NCBI GenBank assembly: GCA_015062085.1
Contig: SUVI01000147.1
Coordinates: 1 to 9,246 of the forward strand
From: Planctomycetaceae bacterium
GTDB taxonomy: Bacteria > Planctomycetota > Planctomycetia > Pirellulales > Thermoguttaceae
Reading direction: 5' to 3'
Length of the DNA: 9,246 bases
The position numbers were made by a program, and so were the translations under genes. Below are positions 1-7,018 of the stretch, piece after piece; within the stretch, counting starts at the first letter, position 1, and the number at the start of each line of letters is the position of its first letter. The notes beneath the pieces were generated by a model. It saw only the letters and a program-made list of their open reading frames with translations, was not told the DNA's origin and did no database searches.

Positions 1-135
1 TTGGGTCGGTGCGTCTTGGGTCGGTGCGTCTTGGGTCGGTGCGTCTTGGGTCGGTGCGTCTTGGGTCGGTACGTCTTGGGTCGGTGCGTCTTGGGTCGGT
101 ACGTCTTGGGTCGGAACGTCTTGGGTCGGTACGTC
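1..135 (-). repeat. 15-bp tandem repeat, nine copies, encoding D[AV]PTQ pentapeptides
   Basis: The plus-strand unit is TTGGGTCGGTGCGTC. Nine contiguous copies fill 1-135. Copies 1-4 and 6 are identical, copies 5, 7 and 9 have A at base 11, and copy 8 has AA at bases 10-11. A decayed tenth unit (136-150) adjoins them. The array starts at the window edge, so the true copy number is unknown. Read on the minus strand it is in frame with the 4Fe-4S protein and encodes D-A/V-P-T-Q from residue 278 onward. All substitutions are confined to the Ala/Val codon, so Asp, Pro, Thr and Gln never change. Confidence 0.95.
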
Positions 136-966
136 TTTGGAGCGTGCGATCTCTTCCTGCGGCAGGCACACTCCCCGGCACGTCTGCTCTTTCCCCTGCT
201 CTTTTCCGAGGAAGGGCGGCGCGTAGGTGAGGGCGTTGACGCGGCACTCCATCAGACATTCAAGACAGACGAGACATTCCGAGGCGTTCACGCGGCCGGT
301 TTTTGGATCGAGGCAGCCGGCGGGACATTTTTTCTCGCACATTCCGCAGTGGACGCAGTTTTTTCGGACGCGGATACGAAAAATCGCGAAACGGGAGATG
401 AGCGAAAGGAGCGCACCGACCGGACAGAACGAATTACAGTAGATCCTTCCGCGAAGCCGTACCAGCACGATCAGCAGGATCAGGAATCCCCACGCAGCGA
501 AAAATGCTCCGCTTTCCGGCGTGCCCAGATGGTTCAGCATCATGACGTAGTTCGACGACGGCAGAAGCCACGTCGCAGGAAAGAGCGTTCCGGCGAGAGC
601 CAGCGTCACGATGAGCGCGAGAAGCGGGTAACGGATCCATTTGAAGGAACGCGTGGTACGGAGATCCGTTTTAGACGGTCCGAGGACCTCTTGGAGTCCG
701 CGTCCAAGAAGCTCCTGAAGGATCCCGAGCGGGCAAAAAACCGAGCAGTAAAGACGGCCGAAAAGGAGCGTCAGAAAAAAAACGGTCCCCAGTGCCGTGA
801 GGAGTCCCCACGAAAATGACGCAAGCAGACGCACAGACATCGGGCCGAGCTGAAGATGGAGGAGTTCCGAGGCCGGTTTCCAACCCAGACTTGCGGCGGT
901 GAAGCACGCTAGAAATAGAAGGCCGGCGATAAATCGCAGATTTTTCAAATTTCCGGGATTTTTCAT
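1..966 (-). CDS. Membrane-bound 4Fe-4S binding protein, NapH/NosR/YccM-like (C-terminus cut by window edge)
   Basis: The minus frame is open from an ATG at 966 to the left edge (322 codons, no stop, so the gene continues outside). Seen: hydrophobic segments at about residues 11-28, 45-69, 113-130 and 154-170. Two YCxxFCPxG motifs (Cys74/Cys78 and Cys177/Cys181) follow membrane segments. A dicluster ferredoxin region has Cys204, 207, 210 and 214 (CVHCGMCEKKCP), then Cys231, 234, 237 and 241 (CLVCLECLMEC), with further cysteines at 218, 263 and 267. Paired CxxxCP motifs after transmembrane helices plus two 4Fe-4S sites are known from NapH, the NosR C-terminus and YccM, which pass electrons at the cytoplasmic membrane. 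No FMN-binding domain is visible. From residue 278 the protein becomes a D[AV]PTQ pentapeptide array. No partner reductase is in view, so the electron acceptor is unknown. The ribosome binding site is weak (AAGAGC). Confidence 0.88.
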   Translation of the reverse strand, partial: MKNPGNLKNLRFIAGLLFLACFTAASLGWKPASELLHLQLGPMSVRLLASFSWGLLTALGTVFFLTLLFGRLYCSVFCPLGILQELLGRGLQEVLGPSKTDLRTTRSFKWIRYPLLALIVTLALAGTLFPATWLLPSSNYVMMLNHLGTPESGAFFAAWGFLILLIVLVRLRGRIYCNSFCPVGALLSLISRFAIFRIRVRKNCVHCGMCEKKCPAGCLDPKTGRVNASECLVCLECLMECRVNALTYAPPFLGKEQGKEQTCRGVCLPQEEIARSKDVPTQDVPTQDVPTQDAPTQDVPTQDAPTQDAPTQDAPTQDAPTQ

Positions 967-1017
967 TTTTTGCTCTTGGGATCGAAATGGGGGGAGGCGG
1001 TGCGGACGCTGCCAGGC

Positions 1018-1089
1018 GGGAAAGTCCGAGTCGCGGGAAGCGGGAAAGTCCGAGTCGCGGGAAGCGGAAAAGTCCGAGTCGCGGGAAAG
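1018..1089. repeat. 24-bp direct repeat, three tandem copies, in the leader of the Fe-S gene
   Basis: Copies lie at 1018-1041, 1042-1065 and 1066-1089. The first two are identical; the third differs at base 3 and at its last two bases. The shared core reads AAGTCCGAGTCGCGGGAA. The array sits between the putative minus-strand promoter and the ATG at 966, so it would be transcribed in the 5' leader. As 24 is a multiple of three, copy-number change would not alter any reading frame crossing it, but no credible coding frame does so. Confidence 0.9.
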
Positions 1090-1127
1090 GGGATCCGGGA
1101 CGAAAGGTAACTGGACGTCTTTTTGAT

Positions 1128-1156
1128 ATTTTACCCCAAAACAGAGGGCTCTGCAA
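1128..1156 (-). promoter_or_regulatory. Sigma-70-type promoter candidate for the 4Fe-4S gene
   Basis: On the minus strand a -35 box TTGCAG (1156-1151) is followed after exactly 17 bases by a -10 box TAAAAT (1133-1128). Transcription would begin near 1121 and give a leader of about 155 nt that contains the 24-bp repeats. Both boxes are close to consensus and correctly spaced. This is read from sequence only. Confidence 0.5.
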
Positions 1157-1253
1157 GTGGGTTCCCGAAAATTTTCATAAAAAAGAGGCTCCTCAAGTGT
1201 CTGCGTACCGATCAGCTTCGCGTTTCTACCACGGAAACCTAAGGCTGCACGTG

Positions 1254-1267
1254 AGGCAGTACTGCCT
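1254..1267. promoter_or_regulatory. 14-bp perfect palindrome, possible operator
   Basis: AGGCAGTACTGCCT is an uninterrupted inverted repeat midway between the divergent Fe-S and DUF1080 genes. The form suits binding by a dimeric regulator. No regulator gene is in the window, and a single copy could arise by chance. Confidence 0.25.
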
Positions 1268-1360
1268 GCGGAGCTGGAAGTCGAAAATGGGAAAATTTCC
1301 GGAAAGTTGCGTAAAAGTGAAAAAATTTTCGTCTGCGGTACTGGAAAAAAGTTTGAGACG

Positions 1361-1369
1361 TGATAAAAT
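1361..1369 (+). promoter_or_regulatory. Extended -10 element, weak promoter candidate for the DUF1080 gene
   Basis: TGATAAAAT matches the extended -10 form TGnTAnnnT. The hexamer about 16 bases upstream (TGGAAA) is a poor -35. The leader would be about 130 nt. No better promoter was seen between here and the start codon. Confidence 0.3.
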
Positions 1370-1502
1370 GGGAAGGTGATGCGAGCAGAAACGTTCGTTT
1401 CTTTCGTTTTTTGTTTTTTTGCCGATTTTCCCGAAGTTTCCCGCCCCCCTCTCAAGGGAAGAGATCGGAAAACGGAAAGATTTTCAATCCAGGAGATTTT
1501 TT

Positions 1503-2759
1503 ATGCTGAAAAAGCTCACCCTTGCGGCATTCCTTTTTGCCGCGGCACTCTGTACTTCGGTCATGGCAGCTGAAGACGGTTTCGTTTCCCTGTTCAACGG
1601 TAAAGACCTTGACGGCTGGACCATCCGCGGCGGCAGTGCGAAATACCATGTGGAAGACGGCTGCATCGTCGGCGTCTGCACTCCGAATACCCCGCACAAT
1701 ACGTTCGCCTGCACGAACAAAGAGTACTCCAACTTCATTCTGAAACTGGAATTCAAATTCCTCGAATCCGGCAACTCCGGCGTCCAGTTCCGTTCCAAGG
1801 CCCGCGAAAACGGTCTCGTGTACGGATACCAGTGCGAACTGGCGGAATATCCGGCACTGGGGCAGATCTATGATGAAGGCCGCCGCGGATTCAAACACGG
1901 CCGCGTCTTCCTTGACGACCAGCTGACCACAGACGAAGCGAAGAATGAAGCCTTCGCCACGTACAAAAAAGGCGAGTGGAACGAAGTCGAGATCCAGTGT
2001 GTCGGTCCGTCCCTCCGTACGTGGGTCAACGGAAAACCGGTCGCGAACGTTCTGGATGTCGTAGAATCCACCGGTTTCATCGGACTTCAGATCCACGCAG
2101 GCAAATCCGGAAAAATGGCGTGGCGCAACATCCGCATCAAAGAACTCCCCGATTCCGAATGGAAACCGTTCTTCGTCAAGGGTGAAGACGGAAAATGGAA
2201 GCTGAACGAATGCCGTTACGTGCTCCCGGAATGCTGGGAATTCAACGAAGCCGGTGAACTTCGCGGAAGCCACGATAAAGGGGAAGTCCGCGACGGTCTC
2301 GTCGTGACGGACAAGAACTACGATGATTTTGCCGTTCGCTGCGATTACCGCTTCATCGCCGGAAACAGTGCGCTCTACTATCGTGCGGAAGAAGTTCCGA
2401 CCTCCTGGCTGCTGCGCGGAAATCAGAACGAGATCGCCGGCAACGCGAAAGACTCCGCTCTCTGGCACACCGCAGGACACAAGACCCGCGGCCGCGGCTG
2501 GCTCGCCACCAATGACGAGTACATCATGAAAGTACGTAAGGAAAACGGTGAGTGGAACAGTCTCTGCACCGTCGCCGTCGGAAAACGTCTCTGCCATCTG
2601 CTGAATGATTTCCGCACGGTGGATTTTGTGGATGAGCAGGCGGAACTGACCGGAAAATTCGGTCTTCAGCTGCACGGAAGCGCAGACGCGGAAGTTTGGT
2701 TCCGCAATTTCGAGTACATGGAGATCACGCCTGAAATGCGCGCTCTGATCGAACGCTGA
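1503..2759 (+). CDS. Secreted protein with two DUF1080 (3-keto-disaccharide hydrolase family) domains
   Basis: 418 residues. The ATG at 1503 is chosen over longer in-frame starts because AGGAG (1491-1495) lies seven bases before it and the product then begins with a classic signal peptide (KK, then LTLAAFLFAAALC, likely cut near Ala22/Ala23). Domain 1 (about 26-216) begins FVSLFNGKDLDGW and carries NSGVQFR, GYQCELAE, GEWNEVEI, WVNGKP, GLQIHAG and WRNIRIKEL, all typical of DUF1080. Domain 2 (about 220-415) repeats the fold in diverged form with GNSALYYR, EWNSLCTVAVG, GLQLHG and WFRNFEYMEI. The family is a concanavalin-like jelly roll; some members cleave 3-keto glycosides. The site of action is inferred to be periplasmic or extracytoplasmic. 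It stands alone between its own leader and a terminator. Confidence 0.88.
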   Translation: MLKKLTLAAFLFAAALCTSVMAAEDGFVSLFNGKDLDGWTIRGGSAKYHVEDGCIVGVCTPNTPHNTFACTNKEYSNFILKLEFKFLESGNSGVQFRSKARENGLVYGYQCELAEYPALGQIYDEGRRGFKHGRVFLDDQLTTDEAKNEAFATYKKGEWNEVEIQCVGPSLRTWVNGKPVANVLDVVESTGFIGLQIHAGKSGKMAWRNIRIKELPDSEWKPFFVKGEDGKWKLNECRYVLPECWEFNEAGELRGSHDKGEVRDGLVVTDKNYDDFAVRCDYRFIAGNSALYYRAEEVPTSWLLRGNQNEIAGNAKDSALWHTAGHKTRGRGWLATNDEYIMKVRKENGEWNSLCTVAVGKRLCHLLNDFRTVDFVDEQAELTGKFGLQLHGSADAEVWFRNFEYMEITPEMRALIER

Positions 2760-2789
2760 TCTTGCGCGACCTAAGGGGTCTTTGAGCTC

Positions 2790-2834
2790 GGGACCGTCCG
2801 GAAAGTTCATTCGGATGGTCCCAATTTTATTCTT
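2790..2834 (+). terminator. Rho-independent terminator after the DUF1080 gene
   Basis: An 11-bp stem (GGGACCGTCCG, 2790-2800, with CGGATGGTCCC, 2812-2822, one G-U pair) closes an 11-base loop and is followed by the T-rich tract AATTTTATTCTT. It lies 31 bases after the stop codon and separates this gene from the downstream operon. Confidence 0.85.
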
Positions 2835-2912
2835 CGCGGTCCACAGTTCGATCCCTCGAAGAGAGTACTGTACAAGGTTTCCAAAAATTCGGAGAAAAGG
2901 AAACGGTTTTTT

Positions 2913-3788
2913 ATGTTGATGCAGAAAAAATGCTTTGGCTGTCTTTTTCGTCAGGCGGTCGATGCGGCATGGCTTTTGACGAAAGATGAAGAGAAACGTG
3001 AGGCGGTCATTCGCGGTGCGGGACGACTGATGAGCGAGACCGATCTTCGCCGGACTCCGCCGGAACTTGGCGCAGAACTCCACGCGATGATCCGAGAAAT
3101 TTTAGAAGATCCGGACCCCTACCTTAAGATCAAGCGCGAGATGAACTCCGTGACACGTTCACTTCTTCCAATGCTTCGTGAACGGATCCGTGCCTCCGAG
3201 CGCCCTTTAGAAACGGCTATCCGGTACGCGATCGCAGGAAATGTGATCGATTTTTCGACTTTTCAGGAGATTTCAGCCGATGAGATCGCAAAAACTGTTG
3301 AAGAGGCCGCCAATCGTCCGATAATTGGACTGAACGTCTCTGCTTTTGAGGCAGAACTTCAGAAACCGGAAGTCCAGACCCTTCTCTACGTCTGCGACAA
3401 TTGCGGCGAGATCGTGTGGGACGCTCTCCTGATCGCAGAACTGGATCGGTACGTTTCTGTGACGGCTGCGGTCCGCGGAGGCGCTGCGGTAAATGATGCG
3501 CTCCTGGAAGATGCCGAATTTGCCGGTCTTCCTGAGATCGCCCGCGTCATTACGACCGGATGCAGTGTGCCGGGGGCTCCCGACGCTGCTGTTTCCGAAG
3601 AATTTCGCACGTACTTCCGAAACGCGGACCTGGTCATCGCCAAAGGACAGGGCAATCTGGAAACGATGCAGCCCGCCGTTCGGCCCGTACTGCATCTCTT
3701 CATGGTAAAGTGCCCGGTGATCGAACAGATGGTCGGACTTCCCAAAGGATCGCTCGCAGCCCAAACTCTGCCGAAAGCGGTCCCATAG
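2913..3788 (+). CDS. DUF89 / ARMT1-like domain protein (putative metal-dependent phosphatase)
   Basis: 291 residues, about the usual length for the free-standing prokaryotic DUF89 (AF1104-type) proteins. Seen: an N-terminal CFGC (Cys7, Cys10), GNVIDF (109-114), the hallmark CDNCGE (161-166, Asp162, Asn163 and Glu166 expected in the metal site) and KGQGNLE (244-250). Known: DUF89 proteins are metal-dependent, and several act as damage-control phosphatases on phosphorylated metabolites; the human homologue ARMT1 was also reported as a methyltransferase. The substrate here cannot be read from sequence. The start has a purine-rich GGAGAAAAGG upstream; the ATG two codons later is an alternative. 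First gene of a likely three-gene plus-strand operon, with 83 bases to the next start. Confidence 0.85.
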   Translation: MLMQKKCFGCLFRQAVDAAWLLTKDEEKREAVIRGAGRLMSETDLRRTPPELGAELHAMIREILEDPDPYLKIKREMNSVTRSLLPMLRERIRASERPLETAIRYAIAGNVIDFSTFQEISADEIAKTVEEAANRPIIGLNVSAFEAELQKPEVQTLLYVCDNCGEIVWDALLIAELDRYVSVTAAVRGGAAVNDALLEDAEFAGLPEIARVITTGCSVPGAPDAAVSEEFRTYFRNADLVIAKGQGNLETMQPAVRPVLHLFMVKCPVIEQMVGLPKGSLAAQTLPKAVP

Positions 3789-3871
3789 ATCAAATAGACC
3801 GAATGCAGTTTTCCGTTTTACGCCAAACGGCAGAACGGAATGCGATTTTTCCCTTTCAGAGGAACCATAAA

Positions 3872-5191
3872 ATGAGAGATTTGGATCGATTTGAAAATCG
3901 AAGATCCGTTGCACACAGTACCGCATACCGCTCCTCGGAACCATCGGACATCCCGTGGGCAATGGTGATCCTGCGCCTGTTCGTCGTGTTGCTGGTCGTG
4001 GCTCTTTTCATCTGGTTTGCACTCATCATTTACCGGCCGACGAACATTTGGGTGACCCAGCAGGAGATCGACCGGATGGAACAGAGCATCCTCACGACAC
4101 GGCAGGAAGTCGAGAAGATCCGACGTGAAAAAATGATCGAGGTCGCCGAGGGGAAAAAATTGACTCCGTTTGAGATCATCTACAATGTATCTGTCGATAA
4201 AAACTACGTACTCACGCAGGAAGAAAGAGAGATCGTCCGAAAGGGATGGCATGATTTCCTGCGGAATGATACGGAAGTCGCAGACCCCGAACTCCTTCTT
4301 TTCCAAATGGGGATGTGCTATGGCGAAAACGGAGCCATCGTGGACATTCCCCAGGAAGAATGGGAGAGAGAGAAAAAGATCCGCGAGATGAGAGCCCAGG
4401 ACGTCAGCATTCGGGCTTTGATCTACCGTGCCGTAAGCGAAAAAGAGGAGATCTCCGATGATGAGCGCGCCTTCATTCGGGCACACTGGGACCAGTTCCT
4501 GCAGGAAGCGAACATTTCAAATCCGGAAGAATTAATGTTTCAGTTGAGGATCCAGTACTCCGAATCCGGAAAGGTCGTAGACATTCCAATGGAGGAATGG
4601 AAAGAACTGAAAGCCCAGCGCGACAAAGAACGCGGTGAAAAATCAGAAGAAGAAGTTCTCGCCGACACCATGAAGGAGATCGCTTTGGACGTGGCAGAGC
4701 GTGACCAGATGATCCAGAGCGTCCGGACCGGAATGCAGGATCGCGCCAAAAGGAAAAACTACGATGCCCGCGCAAATCGCCGAATGGTGAAAGAAGCTGC
4801 GATGGATTTCATCGAAAGTTTTGGTGATCAGGACGACTTCTTCGAAGAAGAGGATGATGAAACGGAGGCCTCTGACGGCGCAGACCCTAATGACGCGGAA
4901 AACGCAGATGACGCGGAGACTGACCTGACTGCCGGTACGAATGAAGATGAGAAGCAGGAAGCGGCTGAAAACGATCCGGAGGCTGAAAATGCCGTTTCGG
5001 AAGATGAACCGGAAGATGAACCGGAAGCGGAACTAAAAGAAGAACCGGAAGAAGAACCGGAAGAAGAACCGGAAGAAGAACCGGAAGAAGGATCGGAAGA
5101 TGCTGCGGAGTCGGAGAAAACGGATGGAGCAGCGGAAAATGGCAAGCCGAATGCCGCTCCGATAGAGGAAAGTCCTGAGCCGGAAGAGTAA
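3872..5191 (+). CDS. Unrecognised single-pass membrane protein with duplicated ~80-residue unit and acidic tail
   Basis: 439 residues; family not recognised. The start at 3872 is chosen for AGAGGAA seven bases upstream; the frame stays open further upstream but then overlaps the DUF89 gene. Layout: polar N-terminus (1-28), one transmembrane helix (about 29-53), a charged, probably coiled-coil stretch (62-95), two copies of the same unit (about 101-165 and 182-245, sharing IY, ER, W-x-x-FL, PE-L-FQ and VDIP-EEW), another charged helical stretch (246-310), then a strongly acidic Asp/Glu/Pro tail from about 318 to the end with tandem EEPE. It is probably membrane-anchored; which side the repeats face is not clear (the N-terminus is fairly basic, suggesting N-in). 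Lies 59 bases before the ligase gene, so likely co-transcribed with it. Confidence 0.75.
   Translation: MRDLDRFENRRSVAHSTAYRSSEPSDIPWAMVILRLFVVLLVVALFIWFALIIYRPTNIWVTQQEIDRMEQSILTTRQEVEKIRREKMIEVAEGKKLTPFEIIYNVSVDKNYVLTQEEREIVRKGWHDFLRNDTEVADPELLLFQMGMCYGENGAIVDIPQEEWEREKKIREMRAQDVSIRALIYRAVSEKEEISDDERAFIRAHWDQFLQEANISNPEELMFQLRIQYSESGKVVDIPMEEWKELKAQRDKERGEKSEEEVLADTMKEIALDVAERDQMIQSVRTGMQDRAKRKNYDARANRRMVKEAAMDFIESFGDQDDFFEEEDDETEASDGADPNDAENADDAETDLTAGTNEDEKQEAAENDPEAENAVSEDEPEDEPEAELKEEPEEEPEEEPEEEPEEGSEDAAESEKTDGAAENGKPNAAPIEESPEPEE
5039..5098 (+). repeat. 12-bp tandem repeat encoding EEPE
   Basis: Four identical copies of GAAGAACCGGAA (5039-5086) and one variant (5087-5098, GAAGGATCGGAA). 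They are in frame within the acidic tail of the membrane protein, residues 390-409. Two GATGAACCGGAA units (D-E-P-E) come just before. The array probably arose by slippage. Confidence 0.9.
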
Positions 5192-5250
5192 AGTCCGCTT
5201 GGGAAGATAGAAAAATTTCAGACGATTGAGAAAGTGAAGAGGATCGATCC

Positions 5251-6927
5251 ATGAGTAATGCGAATGTGGCGTGCCGTCTTGCCGATTTTGCAAAGATCCA
5301 GCCGGATAAAATTGCGGTGGCAGAACCGCTTGGGTATCGGAATGGAAAGCGGCAGTACCGGACCATCACGTTTCGTGGACTGGATGAGGATAGTGACCGG
5401 ATCGCGGCAGGACTGAAAGAAATCGGAGTACGGAAAGGGATGCGTATGGCACTTCTGGTCACTCCGGGGATCGATTTCGTTTCGTGTGTCTTTGGACTCT
5501 TAAAATCGGGGGCGCCGATGATCCTGATCGATCCGGGCATGGGAAAGGGAAACCTGATCCAGTGCCTTCAGGACGCAGATCCCAATGGATTCGTCGCGAT
5601 TTCAAAAGTGCAGGCGATCTGCCGGCTCATGCCGTTCCGTTTTCCGCATTCGGAGTACTCGTTGACGGTCGGACGCCGCTGGTTCTGGGGCGGACCGACA
5701 CTTCGGATGCTGCGGGAACGGCCCTGGCCTGGTCCGTGCATTGAAGAAGTGACGGACGACGATCCGGCTGCGATCATCTTCACGACGGGAAGCACCGGCG
5801 CTCCGAAAGGCGTGCTCTACCAGCACCGCACATTCAACACGCAGGTGGACGAGATCTCCCGCCAGTACGGCATCCAGCCCGGACAGACCGACCTGCCGGG
5901 GTTCCCGATGTTTGGTCTTTTCAATTGCGCGATGGGGTCTACGGCCGTCATTCCGGACATGGATGCGAGTCGGCCCGCGTCGGTCGATCCGCGAAATATT
6001 CTGGAAGCGGTCCGCGACTGGAATGCGTCGCAGTCCTTTGCGTCTCCTGCGGTCTGGAAAGCCGTCGGAAAATGGTGCCATGAAAAGGGCGAAAAACTCG
6101 AAAATGTCCGCATGATCCTCTCTGCCGGCGCTCCCGTACAGGAGAACGTTCTGCAGAGCATCCGCGAGATCATCCATCCCGACGGAGAGATCCACACGCC
6201 GTACGGGGCGACAGAGGCTTTGCCGGTCGCAACGATCTCTTCACGCGAAATACTTGGCGAGACCGCGCTCTTGAGCCGAAAAGGGGCGGGGGTCTGCGTC
6301 GGACGAAAATTTCCGTCGATCCGCTGGCGCGTCATCCGGATCACCGACGAGCCGATCCGAACACTGGAAGAAACAGAAGAACTGCCGGCCGGAGAGATCG
6401 GTGAATTGATGGTCACGGGACCGCAGATCACGCGGGAGTACGTCACGCGCACTGAGGCAAATGCCTTGGCGAAAGTTTACGAAAAGGGACCGGACGGAAA
6501 AGAAATCGTCTGGCATCGAATGGGAGACGTCGGCTACCTGGATGCACAAGAACGTTTTTGGTTCTGCGGACGAAAAGCACACCGGGTCGAGACGGTGCAC
6601 GGACCATGTTTCACGATATGCTGCGAGGCGATCTTTAACGAGCATCCCGGCGTAAACCGTTCCGCCCTGGTCGGCGTTTCAGAACCGGGACTTCCGGAAG
6701 GGAAACTCAAACCGGTCCTGATCATTGAGCCGAAAGACTGCGATATACTGCACGATCAGAAAAAACTCGCGAAAATGAAAGAAGAGCTTCTTGCACTTGG
6801 TGCAGCAGATCCGCTGACGGAAAAGCTGAAAACGCTGCTTTTCCATCCATCTTTCCCGGTCGACATTCGCCACAATGCGAAGATCTTCCGCGAAAAGCTC
6901 GCAGTTTGGGCAGCGGAACAAAAGTAG
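5251..6927 (+). CDS. OleC-like adenylate-forming ligase (fatty acid CoA ligase / beta-lactone synthetase type)
   Basis: 558 residues, start supported by GAAGAGG about eight bases upstream. Motifs of the ANL superfamily: the P-loop IIFTTGSTGAPKGVLY (175-190), YGATE (318-322), GDVGYLD (425-431), GRKAHRV (440-446) and the C-terminal RHNAKIFREKLA (540-551, Lys544 the expected catalytic lysine). The central MDASRPASVDP (237-247) resembles the MDPTRPA stretch typical of OleC, which closes beta-hydroxy acids to beta-lactones in olefin biosynthesis. It is therefore closer to OleC than to ordinary acyl-CoA synthetases, but OleA, OleB and OleD are absent from the window, so a plain acyl ligase role remains possible. 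Probably the last gene of the operon from 2913; a hairpin follows 33 bases later. Confidence 0.85.
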   Translation: MSNANVACRLADFAKIQPDKIAVAEPLGYRNGKRQYRTITFRGLDEDSDRIAAGLKEIGVRKGMRMALLVTPGIDFVSCVFGLLKSGAPMILIDPGMGKGNLIQCLQDADPNGFVAISKVQAICRLMPFRFPHSEYSLTVGRRWFWGGPTLRMLRERPWPGPCIEEVTDDDPAAIIFTTGSTGAPKGVLYQHRTFNTQVDEISRQYGIQPGQTDLPGFPMFGLFNCAMGSTAVIPDMDASRPASVDPRNILEAVRDWNASQSFASPAVWKAVGKWCHEKGEKLENVRMILSAGAPVQENVLQSIREIIHPDGEIHTPYGATEALPVATISSREILGETALLSRKGAGVCVGRKFPSIRWRVIRITDEPIRTLEETEELPAGEIGELMVTGPQITREYVTRTEANALAKVYEKGPDGKEIVWHRMGDVGYLDAQERFWFCGRKAHRVETVHGPCFTICCEAIFNEHPGVNRSALVGVSEPGLPEGKLKPVLIIEPKDCDILHDQKKLAKMKEELLALGAADPLTEKLKTLLFHPSFPVDIRHNAKIFREKLAVWAAEQK

Positions 6928-6959
6928 AAGACGGTGTCCCGCCGCAGAAAACTAGATCC

Positions 6960-6990
6960 GAGCGGAAATATTCGGCAGATCCGCTCTTTT
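6960..6990 (+). terminator. Probable terminator between convergent genes
   Basis: A 7-bp stem GAGCGGA (6960-6966) with TCCGCTC (6980-6986) encloses a 13-base loop and is followed by TTTT. It lies 33 bases after the ligase stop codon and before the convergent DUF1559 gene. The short T-tract makes it moderate; it has no good T-run on the minus strand. Confidence 0.55.
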
Positions 6991-7018
6991 CGTGAATTCC
7001 AAGAGGGCGTTCCCTCGG

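Larger units (their letters stand above)
967..1502. other. 536-bp intergenic region between divergent genes
   Basis: No convincing gene is seen here. The open frames that cross it have arginine/serine-rich, low-complexity translations and no recognisable domain or ribosome binding site. It holds a minus-strand promoter candidate (1128-1156), a 24-bp tandem repeat (1018-1089) in the leader of the Fe-S gene, a 14-bp palindrome (1254-1267), and a weak extended -10 site on the plus strand (1361-1369) ahead of the DUF1080 gene. The stretch 1390-1425 is T-rich. Confidence 0.7.

Noticed and set aside
1..135. CRISPR array
   Set aside because: The repeats are 15 bp, directly adjacent with no spacers, and lie inside a coding frame.
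1..819. Plus-strand open frame of 272 codons starting with repeated GRCVL units
   Set aside because: It is antisense to the 4Fe-4S gene, whose minus-strand reading shows clear Fe-S motifs; the plus-strand product is Arg/Glu-rich without any domain.
671..1156. Minus-strand open frame of 161 codons covering the 24-bp repeats
   Set aside because: It overlaps the start of the 4Fe-4S gene in another frame and is Pro/Arg/Ser-rich with no recognisable motif.
2847..2860. Short inverted repeat TTCGA-TCCC-TCGAA upstream of the DUF89 gene
   Set aside because: A 5-bp stem is too small to call as an operator or terminator without conservation data.
1452..3083. Long minus-strand open frame of 543 codons
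   Set aside because: It is a shadow of the DUF1080 gene and crosses that gene's terminator; no domain is recognisable.
3560..3871. N-terminal extension of the membrane protein into the DUF89 gene
   Set aside because: The extension is out of frame with, and overlaps, a conserved DUF89 C-terminus; the ATG at 3872 has the good ribosome binding site.
4828..5145. Ser-rich minus-strand open frame
   Set aside because: Its serine repeats are simply the complement of the Glu/Pro-rich tail on the plus strand.
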